Below, in pieces: positions 1 to 5,898 of a stretch of 7,385 bases of DNA (its first letter is position 1; each line of letters opens with the position of its first letter). The translations under genes and the position numbers were made by a program. Source of the DNA: Lachnoclostridium sp. UBA739 (GTDB lineage Bacteria > Bacillota_A > Clostridia > Lachnospirales > Lachnospiraceae); assembly GCA_002297865.1 (NCBI GenBank), contig DBKX01000299.1, positions 1-7,385 on the forward strand, written 5' to 3'. A model generated the notes under the pieces. The model saw only the letters and a list, made by a program, of their open reading frames with translations, had not been told where the DNA came from and ran no database searches.

Positions 1-41
1 GAATCTCGTTTTACAATTCACCCCTTTTTTAACGCACCTGC

Positions 42-129
42 TAAAATATGACACAGTATGGAAAAAAATAAAACAAACAAATAGATATTGACAATATATG
101 CATAAAATAATAAAATATGGGTATGGAAA
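42..129 (+). repeat. imperfect direct repeat in the cluster leader region
   Basis: Two copies of the half-motifs TAAAATATG and GTATGGAAA occur upstream of the maturase gene. The first copy is 42-50 plus 56-64 with a 5-base gap. The second is 111-119 plus 121-129 with a 1-base gap. The second copy carries the proposed -10 box (111-116). It could be a regulator-binding repeat, a duplicated promoter segment, or chance similarity in AT-rich DNA. Nothing else is recognisable in the gene-free stretch 1-190 apart from the promoter and ribosome binding site listed separately. Confidence 0.4.
88..116 (+). promoter_or_regulatory. sigma-A type promoter of the RiPP cluster
   Basis: A perfect TTGACA -35 box (88-93) and a TAAAAT -10 box (111-116, five of six consensus bases) are separated by exactly 17 bases. 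Transcription would start near 122-125, giving a leader of about 65-95 bases before the maturase start. No other pair of this quality was found in the window. It would drive the maturase and precursor genes and, by read-through of the hairpin at 2105-2146, the two downstream genes. Confidence 0.72.
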
Positions 130-178
130 TACAAAATATAATCTTGACTGATTGGAAAAATAAAGAGAATCGCAATAT

Positions 179-184
179 GAGGTG
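179..184 (+). promoter_or_regulatory. ribosome binding site for GTG start at 191
   Basis: GAGGTG matches six bases of the anti-Shine-Dalgarno complement and lies 6 bases before the GTG at 191. A second, weaker site (AGAGG, 208-212) lies 5 bases before the in-frame ATG at 218. The GTG start is therefore slightly favoured, but the ATG cannot be excluded. Confidence 0.5.
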
Positions 185-190
185 TAGAGT

Positions 191-1765
191 GTGTTTCATT
201 TGGAAAGAGAGGATGGCATGGAAAACTATAGAAGCAAAATTGAGAAGATACAGGAAAAGGGAAATTTATATCGATTAGGCAAAACGTTTTATACTAGTAG
301 TAGCTTGTATTTTTTAGATACAGGAACAGGAAAAGTATATAAGGTAAAGGAAAACGTATATCGAGTACTGGATTGTCTGTTAAAGACAAATAGCTTTGAT
401 AATTTGTACAAAATTGATTTACCAAAAGATGATATAATAGCAGCCTTAGATGAAATTTGTGAGGCAATTGAAAAAGAACACATACTATCTGCTCCATGTC
501 TTTCGGAAGAGAATATTTGTGGAGAACATTTTAAATTGGAAGATAGTTTACAGCATAATATGAGCTCAATAACGTTGGAGTTAACGGAACAATGCAATTT
601 AAGATGCAGGTATTGTGTATATAGTGATACAAATGAAGATTATCGTACATTTGGTGAACAAGATATGTCATTTGATACTGCTAAAAAAGCTATTGATTTT
701 TTAATGGCACACTCACCAAAGGGAAAACAACTCTATTTAGGTTTGTATGGTGGAGAACCATTACTTAGATTTCCACTGATAAAAGATATTACTCAGTATG
801 TTATGTCAGAGTATCCAGAACGTGATGTGTGCTATTCAATGACTAGTAATATGACGCTGATGAACGAAGAAATAGCGGGTTATCTGGCAACCGTAGAGAA
901 GTTTTCTATTGTTGTAAGTATGGATGGGCCAGAAGAAGTTTATAATTCAAAAAGAGTTTTTCCAAACGGCGAGGGAGCTTTTGAGGGAGCAATTAAGGGA
1001 TTAAGAACATATCTTAAAGCTAGGGAAAACACAGTAAATGCAAGGGAGCCGATTGCATTTAGTGTGGTGTTGACCGAACCATATACAGCAGAAAAATTTG
1101 ATAAGATAAATAAGTTTTTTGAAGAATTAAAAAAAGAATGTAAGTGTATTATTTTAGTATCCTATGTATCCAAAACGGCAGAATGTAACGAATACATAGA
1201 AATCAATGACAGGATAGAGAATCAATGGGAGGACAAATTAAAAAGAGCAGAAATTTATGACCCATTAGCACTTTGGACTTTGAATAATATAGAGCAAAAT
1301 AATTTCTCGATGCAATATTTCAGACGAGGTTCTTTATTGGAAATACATAAGAGAAATCTTTGTAATAAGCCAATTGATAAATATGGTTTAAATGGCTGTT
1401 GCGTTCCAGGAGCAAGAAGATTGTATGTAACTGTAAAAGGAAAGTTTCTTCCTTGTGAAAGAATTGGAACACAGTCACCTATTGGAAATGTTGATACAGG
1501 ATTTGATATTGATATTATAAGAAAAAATTATGTTGAAGATTTTGTGAAACAGGAAATAAAATATTGTGGCGAGTGCTGGGCGGTAAACATATGTAATAAT
1601 TGTTATATGGATTGCTTTGGCGACAAAAAAGTTAATTTTGCATACCGCCACCAGTTGTGCACAAACACGAGAAAACGCATATCAGAAAGTCTCTCTATAT
1701 ATCATGAAGTAATGGAAAGAAAACCAGAAATGATTGAAGAATTAAATTCAGTTATGATAGAATAA
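191..1765 (+). CDS. radical SAM/SPASM Cys-rich peptide maturase
   Basis: This is a cytoplasmic iron-sulfur enzyme predicted to modify the Cys-rich peptide encoded immediately downstream. The radical SAM motif C135-x3-C139-x2-C142 (CNLRCRYC) binds the SAM-cleaving [4Fe-4S] cluster, and GGEP at 187-190 is the usual SAM-contacting motif. A C-terminal SPASM/twitch region supplies ligands for auxiliary clusters: C403/C404, C422, C459, C462, C468, C471, C475 and C490. Residues 28-105 ahead of the barrel look like the leader-recognition domain common in peptide maturases. The length and Cys pattern fit the sactisynthase/ranthipeptide synthase group, including clostridial Cys-rich-peptide maturases of the CcpM type. 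Such enzymes typically link Cys sulfur to a carbon of another residue. The start is GTG 191 with a good Shine-Dalgarno; ATG 218 (residue 10) is the alternative. The family is confident; the exact bond type and subfamily are inferred. Confidence 0.92.
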   Translation: MFHLEREDGMENYRSKIEKIQEKGNLYRLGKTFYTSSSLYFLDTGTGKVYKVKENVYRVLDCLLKTNSFDNLYKIDLPKDDIIAALDEICEAIEKEHILSAPCLSEENICGEHFKLEDSLQHNMSSITLELTEQCNLRCRYCVYSDTNEDYRTFGEQDMSFDTAKKAIDFLMAHSPKGKQLYLGLYGGEPLLRFPLIKDITQYVMSEYPERDVCYSMTSNMTLMNEEIAGYLATVEKFSIVVSMDGPEEVYNSKRVFPNGEGAFEGAIKGLRTYLKARENTVNAREPIAFSVVLTEPYTAEKFDKINKFFEELKKECKCIILVSYVSKTAECNEYIEINDRIENQWEDKLKRAEIYDPLALWTLNNIEQNNFSMQYFRRGSLLEIHKRNLCNKPIDKYGLNGCCVPGARRLYVTVKGKFLPCERIGTQSPIGNVDTGFDIDIIRKNYVEDFVKQEIKYCGECWAVNICNNCYMDCFGDKKVNFAYRHQLCTNTRKRISESLSIYHEVMERKPEMIEELNSVMIE

Positions 1766-1771
1766 AGGAGG
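1766..1771 (+). promoter_or_regulatory. very strong ribosome binding site of the precursor gene
   Basis: A full AGGAGG starts one base after the maturase stop codon (1763-1765) and sits 8 bases before the ATG at 1780. It is better than the site of the maturase, VanZ or ABC genes, consistent with the precursor needing a large molar excess over its enzyme. Confidence 0.85.
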
Positions 1772-1779
1772 AGAAAAAA

Positions 1780-2007
1780 ATGGAATTAATTAACCCAATT
1801 GGAAGAAAAGCAAGTAATGTAGCTCAACCAAATGCATGTTTTTGTGCATCAGACGGCGGAAGTGCAGCAACTAATTTTGTTACTGGAAAAGGTTCAGATT
1901 CTTGTTCGAATTGTGGATGCTATTGTGAAACATTTTTGGGAATTGGTTACAATACAGGTTCCTATCGTTCATATGCAACAAACACAAACCGAACATCATC
2001 ATTATAA
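1780..2007 (+). CDS. Cys-rich RiPP precursor peptide
   Basis: This 75-residue peptide is probably the maturase substrate. Residues 1-19 have no Cys and would be the leader. The core has six Cys at 20, 22, 42, 45, 47 and 49, giving C-x-C, a 19-residue Gly/Ser/Ala/Asn-rich linker, then C-x2-C-x-C-x-C. A Cys-free, Gly/Tyr/Thr/Asn/Ser-rich tail of 26 residues follows. The CxC, small-residue linker, Cys cluster and polar tail resemble the sactipeptide ruminococcin C, which by recall has four Cys in CxC ... Cx3C. They also recall clostridial Cys-rich bacteriocin precursors such as the CLI_3235 family. The gene starts 14 bases after the maturase stop and has the best ribosome binding site of the cluster. 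There is no Gly-Gly cleavage motif before the first Cys, so the leader/core border is unclear. The precursor role is well supported by context and composition; antimicrobial activity is only inferred. Confidence 0.88.
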   Translation: MELINPIGRKASNVAQPNACFCASDGGSAATNFVTGKGSDSCSNCGCYCETFLGIGYNTGSYRSYATNTNRTSSL

Positions 2008-2104
2008 TACATAGTTTTTAGACTCTATTAGGTAAATAGAATGTACTTTATGATATGATTTATAGTGTAATGAATTACAGAAAAAAATAATTTCAGCAAT
2101 ACGT

Positions 2105-2146
2105 AGCAAAGAAACAACATTGAGTCTTTCGAGTTGTTTCTTTGCT
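2105..2146 (+). terminator. hairpin between precursor and VanZ gene, likely attenuating terminator
   Basis: AGCAAAGAAACAAC (2105-2118) pairs perfectly with GTTGTTTCTTTGCT (2133-2146), and the 14-base loop can itself form a few weak pairs. The U-tract is short (TTTAT), so termination is probably incomplete. This position, after the precursor and before immunity/export genes, is common in bacteriocin operons. It lets precursor mRNA accumulate while some read-through feeds the downstream genes; the structure may also protect the 3' end of the precursor mRNA. The rest of 2008-2187 shows only weak AT-rich inverted repeats and no convincing promoter. Confidence 0.72.
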
Positions 2147-2187
2147 TTATGTGGGAGTGAATATAGGGAAAGGATTGATAACGAGAG

Positions 2188-3582
2188 ATGACCTTAAGTA
2201 ATGTGATTTTTATGGGATTGGTATTAGGTTTGATAGGCATGGCAATAACTGGGCTCTTTTTTTGCCTATTCTATTTTCTAATATATAAATGCGTATTGAA
2301 AGGAGAAAAACAAATATCGGCAGGTAGAGTTTTTTCGTATATTTTTTTCATTACGTACATTTTTATTGTTGCTGCTGCAACAATTATTTTGAGAAAAAAT
2401 CACAATGATGTAAAGAGGATGAGCTTGCAACCGTTTATTCAATATCGTTCAGCGTGGTTTAGTTGTTCAATGGGTGAATGGCGAAATATTATATTAAATA
2501 TTATTATGTTTATTCCATTTGGTTTTATGATCCCATGGCTTTTTGCTAAGTTAAGAAGTGTGTGGAAAGTAACGGTAATTAGTTTTGCGATATCTTTATT
2601 GATTGAATCAGTTCAGTTCTTTACGAGATGTGGAATATTCGAAACTGATGATTTGATTCATAATACATTAGGAGCGCTGATAGGAAGTTGTATATATCAA
2701 ATGTTTTATGATTTTGTTGTGAAAAAAAAAGTTTGGTTTGGGAAAATTGTTTTAAGATTAATTCCAACTCTTTTAACAGTAGCTGTTTTTGCAGGTTTCT
2801 ATATTCATTATAAGCGAATGGAATTTGGTATTATGTCACAAACATACATATTAAAAACTAATATGTCGCAGATTAATATTAAGAATCAAGTAAAATTATC
2901 CGAGAAAAGACCTAAAGCAAATATTTACAAAACAGCTGGTCGTGCAAATGCAGATGAAATGAATGCATTTGCAGAAAAATTTATGGATAACATAAATGTT
3001 ACGATAGATACGGATAAAACGAGGAAACTTGATAATCTGCTATATATGTACGGGAAAACAAGCGAGGATAGGGAAGTATGTTTAGGTGTTAATTCTCTTG
3101 CATTAACCTATAGTTATGAGGAATATTCGGACACGAAAAATAAAAGAAAAGAAATAGGACAGAAAGAGTTGAGAGAAAAGCTAAAAAAGCTTTCTATCAA
3201 GATTCCAGAAGATGCAAAGTTCATTGAAAAAGAGAATGGAGATAGATTTTTTGAAACAGGAATACAGGTTGATGGGACAATGAATTTATTTGGATGGATT
3301 GAATGCAGTTATTATGATGATAATACAATGGCAATCAATAATCACATAGTAAATTGCAAGCCAGTAAAATGCGTTTCAATTATTAGTGAAAAGGAAGCAT
3401 TTGAACAGATAAAACAGGGAAAATTCCGATCTGAAAATAAAATAGATTCCTTAACGATTCTTGAAGTTATGATATCGTATGCAATGGATTCAAAAGGCTA
3501 TTTACAGCCAGTTTATAAATTTGAGGTATTGCTTAATGGTGAAAATGAAGAAATTACGATTCAGGCATATCAAAAACACTAG
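2188..3582 (+). CDS. VanZ-family membrane protein with large C-terminal domain
   Basis: The 464-residue protein has about six hydrophobic segments (near 5-33, 48-67, 100-119, 126-144, 157-178 and 187-207), then about 255 mostly polar residues. VanZ-family signatures are clear: N104-I-I-x-F-x-P-F-G112, I139-E-S-V-Q143 and the T153-D-D-L-I-H-N-T-L-G block. VanZ itself is associated with low-level teicoplanin resistance and is far shorter (about 160 residues). The extra domain is therefore a large addition. Its last 64 residues end with GYLQPVYKFEVLLNG, which recalls PepSY/YycI-like repeats, but that is a weak impression. Lying between the precursor and the exporter, it is a candidate immunity protein acting on the envelope. 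ATG 2188 follows an in-frame stop at 2179-2181. Its Shine-Dalgarno is weak (GGGAAAGGA about 13 bases upstream, or GAGAG abutting), so translation may be modest. Confidence 0.82.
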   Translation: MTLSNVIFMGLVLGLIGMAITGLFFCLFYFLIYKCVLKGEKQISAGRVFSYIFFITYIFIVAAATIILRKNHNDVKRMSLQPFIQYRSAWFSCSMGEWRNIILNIIMFIPFGFMIPWLFAKLRSVWKVTVISFAISLLIESVQFFTRCGIFETDDLIHNTLGALIGSCIYQMFYDFVVKKKVWFGKIVLRLIPTLLTVAVFAGFYIHYKRMEFGIMSQTYILKTNMSQINIKNQVKLSEKRPKANIYKTAGRANADEMNAFAEKFMDNINVTIDTDKTRKLDNLLYMYGKTSEDREVCLGVNSLALTYSYEEYSDTKNKRKEIGQKELREKLKKLSIKIPEDAKFIEKENGDRFFETGIQVDGTMNLFGWIECSYYDDNTMAINNHIVNCKPVKCVSIISEKEAFEQIKQGKFRSENKIDSLTILEVMISYAMDSKGYLQPVYKFEVLLNGENEEITIQAYQKH

Positions 3583-3611
3583 CACATATAGTAAATAATG
3601 TGTTGTTGAAA

Positions 3612-3617
3612 AGGTGA
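3612..3617 (+). promoter_or_regulatory. ribosome binding site deciding ATG 3622 for the ABC gene
   Basis: AGGTGA matches the 3' half of the Shine-Dalgarno consensus and lies 4 bases before ATG 3622. The adjacent in-frame TTG at 3619 would be only one base away, so ATG 3622 is preferred. Confidence 0.6.
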
Positions 3618-3621
3618 TTTG

Positions 3622-5433
3622 ATGAAGAAAGAAAAGACAATATTGCAATATATAATGGAATACTTCGGTGTTGTTGCATGGACGATTCCTTTTTCCTGGA
3701 AATCATCCCGGTTGTATACAATTATTCGAATTTGTGGAGCAATGTTTCTTCCTATAATATCAATTATTCTGACGTTTGCAGGCAAATATACGATGGATGC
3801 TTTGACATCAGTTAATGAAGCTTCAAATTCAAAAGGAGTATTAGTATGTTTATTCATGATAGTTTTGGGAATAACACTTTTAAAGAAAGCGCTACAATCA
3901 ATAATACAGTACAGTCAGTCTATGCATAATGAACTTATTCACACAAGAGTATCAATGTTGATTATGGAGAAATCATTGGTAGCAGATCTTGAATATTTTG
4001 ATAATCCGTCTTTTAATGATAAACTGGTATCCGCAAGCCAGGATTCATTTGCCGTTGCTAATATTTTATGGAATGTAATATCGACTATCAGTTCCATTGT
4101 ATCATTTTTGAGTGTATTATTAGTAATGTGTCAGTCAAATTGGTTTTATGGAATAATAGTTGTTGCTTCGGCATTTCCGGCATCTATTGCTACAGCAAAG
4201 TATACTAGATACATATATGAATTAAGTCTTCAGCAAATGAATGGACAACGGCAGATTGGGTATACACAAGCCATCGCCACAGATAAACACTATGCACAGG
4301 AAATTCGTTTATTTAATATCGGTTCATGGCTGAAAGACAGATACAGATTAATCTGGCATAAGATGTTTGTAGAGCGTCAAAATATGAATCGAAAGCAATG
4401 TTATGTTTCTGGCTTATTGGAATGTTTTCCTGAAATTGTAATAGCATTAATTAGTATAGATGTTGCCTTTAAAATTGTTGATGGAAAAGCAACAATAGGA
4501 GATTATGCCTTATATACAGGACTAATTGCGCAATTATGGAACGCTGTGTATACATTATCATCTTCTGCTGTAGAGATATATGGTAATAGGTTGAGGATAG
4601 AAAATATAAAATCCTTAAATCAGTACCGAAATAGAATAGAAGATAATGGTAGTTATAATTTAAACAGAATTAAGGAAATAGAGTTTGAAGATATACATTT
4701 TACATATCCATTATCATCGCAACCGACGTTAAATGGAGTGAGTTTTAAGATAACAGAAAATGAAAATATTGCATTGGTTGGCCTAAATGGTTCCGGTAAA
4801 TCAACATTAATAAAATTGCTTTTACGTATGTATAATCCTGACAGTGGAAGGATTCTTATAAATGGTGTTGACATTAAGGCGTATAAAATTGCAGAACTCC
4901 GGAAAAACTTTAGTGTCTATTTTCAGGAGATGCTTAATTATGGTTTTACAATACGTGAAAATTTCAGTATTACCGATTTTAATCAAGAGGCAATAGATGA
5001 AACAATAGATTTAGCTCTAAAAAGAGCACATTTTAAAGACTTGGGTACAAAGTCGCCAAAAGGTTATGACGCAAACATTATGAAGCTTTTTGATGCGGAA
5101 GGAATTGAGCTTTCAGGGGGTCAGTTTCAGAAATTGGCACTAGCGCGAGCGTTTTATCGTACGCATTCTGTATTAGTATTGGATGAGCCATCTTCCAATC
5201 TAGATCCGATAGCAGAAAAAAATATATTCGAGTCTGTACAAGAACTTTCGAAAGGAAAAATAACTATTTTTACATCCCATCGTCTTTCAAATATTTTTTT
5301 GGCAGACAGGATTATTGTGATTGAAAATGGAGAAGTGACAGAAGATGGAACCCATAATGAATTATTAAAGAAAAATGCGCGTTATGCACAAATGTTTCGA
5401 ACGAAGCAGAAAAAATACGAAATACTACACTAA
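3622..5433 (+). CDS. ABC exporter, fused membrane and ATPase domains
   Basis: This 603-residue half-transporter probably dimerises in the membrane and exports the modified peptide. Its membrane domain has about six segments (near 32-54, 71-90, 148-170, 174-192, 262-285 and 292-312). It carries a FDNPSFNDKL stretch (126-135) of the kind often seen in bacteriocin-type exporters. The ATPase domain (about 350-600) is intact: Walker A GLNGSGKST 387-395, Q-loop Q435, signature LSGGQ 497-501, Walker B ending D521-E522, and H-loop H553. There is no N-terminal C39 peptidase, so it cannot cleave the leader as SunT/LagD-type exporters do. It starts 39 bases after the VanZ stop, with no terminator between them. 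Export of the neighbouring RiPP is inferred from context; a role in immunity by efflux is also possible. Confidence 0.9.
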   Translation: MKKEKTILQYIMEYFGVVAWTIPFSWKSSRLYTIIRICGAMFLPIISIILTFAGKYTMDALTSVNEASNSKGVLVCLFMIVLGITLLKKALQSIIQYSQSMHNELIHTRVSMLIMEKSLVADLEYFDNPSFNDKLVSASQDSFAVANILWNVISTISSIVSFLSVLLVMCQSNWFYGIIVVASAFPASIATAKYTRYIYELSLQQMNGQRQIGYTQAIATDKHYAQEIRLFNIGSWLKDRYRLIWHKMFVERQNMNRKQCYVSGLLECFPEIVIALISIDVAFKIVDGKATIGDYALYTGLIAQLWNAVYTLSSSAVEIYGNRLRIENIKSLNQYRNRIEDNGSYNLNRIKEIEFEDIHFTYPLSSQPTLNGVSFKITENENIALVGLNGSGKSTLIKLLLRMYNPDSGRILINGVDIKAYKIAELRKNFSVYFQEMLNYGFTIRENFSITDFNQEAIDETIDLALKRAHFKDLGTKSPKGYDANIMKLFDAEGIELSGGQFQKLALARAFYRTHSVLVLDEPSSNLDPIAEKNIFESVQELSKGKITIFTSHRLSNIFLADRIIVIENGEVTEDGTHNELLKKNARYAQMFRTKQKKYEILH

Positions 5434-5446
5434 ATTTACTGGCAGG

Positions 5447-5611
5447 ATAAAGGATTCTGATTTTTATGCAGAAAGATTAATGATTAGTCTCTTACTCAAT
5501 TTGCAGAAAAGCTTATTACTTATAGGAAGTGTGTTAGATAGACGTCCCCTCGGATTGATTGAAAAATCCGAATATATGTATTATAATCAACTAATGCAAA
5601 AGGAGGCATAA
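5447..5611 (+). pseudogene. protein-like small ORF with no good start, possible gene remnant
   Basis: The frame from about 5447 to the TAA at 5609-5611 reads like real protein, with segments KDSDFYAERL, a Leu/Ile-rich stretch, and RRPLGLIEKSEYMYY ending QLMQKEA. It is joined to the next gene in the way operon genes are: its stop lies inside the spacing between that gene's AGGAGG and ATG. No good start exists. The only ATG after the ABC stop is at 5480, with a poor Shine-Dalgarno, and would give 43 residues. A natural-looking N-terminus would fall at the ATA codon at 5447. The upstream extension into the ABC gene is only a shadow of that gene. It may be a short gene using ATG 5480, a gene that lost its start, or a 5'-truncated remnant of a larger resident gene. 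I do not recognise the family. Confidence 0.45.
5601..5606 (+). promoter_or_regulatory. strong ribosome binding site of the small gene at 5614
   Basis: AGGAGG lies 7 bases before ATG 5614 and inside the last codons of the preceding small frame. This suggests the two were translationally coupled. Confidence 0.75.
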
Positions 5612-5613
5612 TC

Positions 5614-5844
5614 ATGCGTAAAATGGAATTTAAAATGGAGCGTCAAGGCTTAATTGAGATAGGACAGGAAGTTGAAATTCGAGAAGGAAAGCTTCCTACT
5701 TTGTATTATTACGTCATTGAACCAGCAGTTGCTATGTCTGGAAATTATACGTTTGGAGAACGTTTAAAATCTCGTACGGGTAAAATTACAGATATAAAGG
5801 AAACTGAAAAAGGATTTTACGTGGAAGCTGAATTTGATGAATAA
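5614..5844 (+). CDS. small hypothetical protein, 76 residues
   Basis: I do not recognise this protein. It is charged and has no signal peptide, Cys or membrane segment. Alternating hydrophobic and polar residues suggest a small, mostly beta fold: IGQEVEIREG near the start, TLYYYVIEPAVA in the middle, and TGKITDIKET followed by GFYVEAEFDE at the end. It has a clear ATG, an ideal Shine-Dalgarno, and ends 54 bases before the HAD gene start on the same strand with no terminator between them. It therefore probably shares a transcript with that gene. A binding or regulatory role would be a guess. It is likely to be backbone rather than part of the RiPP cluster. Confidence 0.75.
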   Translation: MRKMEFKMERQGLIEIGQEVEIREGKLPTLYYYVIEPAVAMSGNYTFGERLKSRTGKITDIKETEKGFYVEAEFDE

Positions 5845-5884
5845 CTTTCTAATCATAAAGGGAAAGTAATACTAGCTTATATGC

Positions 5885-5891
5885 AAGGAGG
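5885..5891 (+). promoter_or_regulatory. ribosome binding site fixing the HAD start at 5899
   Basis: AAGGAGG lies 7 bases upstream of ATG 5899. The earlier in-frame ATG at 5881 lies before this site and has no Shine-Dalgarno of its own, so its six extra residues are very likely not made. Confidence 0.85.
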
Positions 5892-5898
5892 AAGTCAA

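Noticed and set aside
144..149. TTGACT as a second -35 box before the maturase
   Set aside because: No -10-like hexamer lies 16-18 bases downstream; the pair at 88-116 is far better.
289..597. Two minus-strand frames inside the maturase gene
   Set aside because: They are antisense shadows of the confident radical SAM gene, without Shine-Dalgarno sites.
2003..2008. TATAAT at the end of the precursor gene as a -10 box
   Set aside because: It is a perfect hexamer, but 16-18 bases upstream there is no -35-like sequence and no extended -10; it probably arises from the stop codon and AT-rich context.
1832..2014. 60-residue plus-strand frame overlapping the precursor
   Set aside because: It lies in another frame of the precursor gene, has no ribosome binding site, and the Cys pattern and strong start belong to the 1780 frame.
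2028..2240. 70-residue minus-strand frame over the intergenic hairpin
   Set aside because: It overlaps the terminator hairpin and the VanZ start, is of low complexity, and has no ribosome binding site.
3584..3606. CACAT/ATGTG inverted repeat between the VanZ and ABC genes
   Set aside because: It is a 5-bp AT-rich stem with a long loop and no T-tract, too weak to call a terminator.
3579..3857. 92-residue minus-strand frame
   Set aside because: It is antisense to the 5' end of the ABC gene and has no supporting signals.
5550..5571. TCGGATT/AATCCGA inverted repeat as a terminator of the ABC operon
   Set aside because: The stem is only 7 bp, there is no T-tract after it, and it lies inside a protein-like frame.
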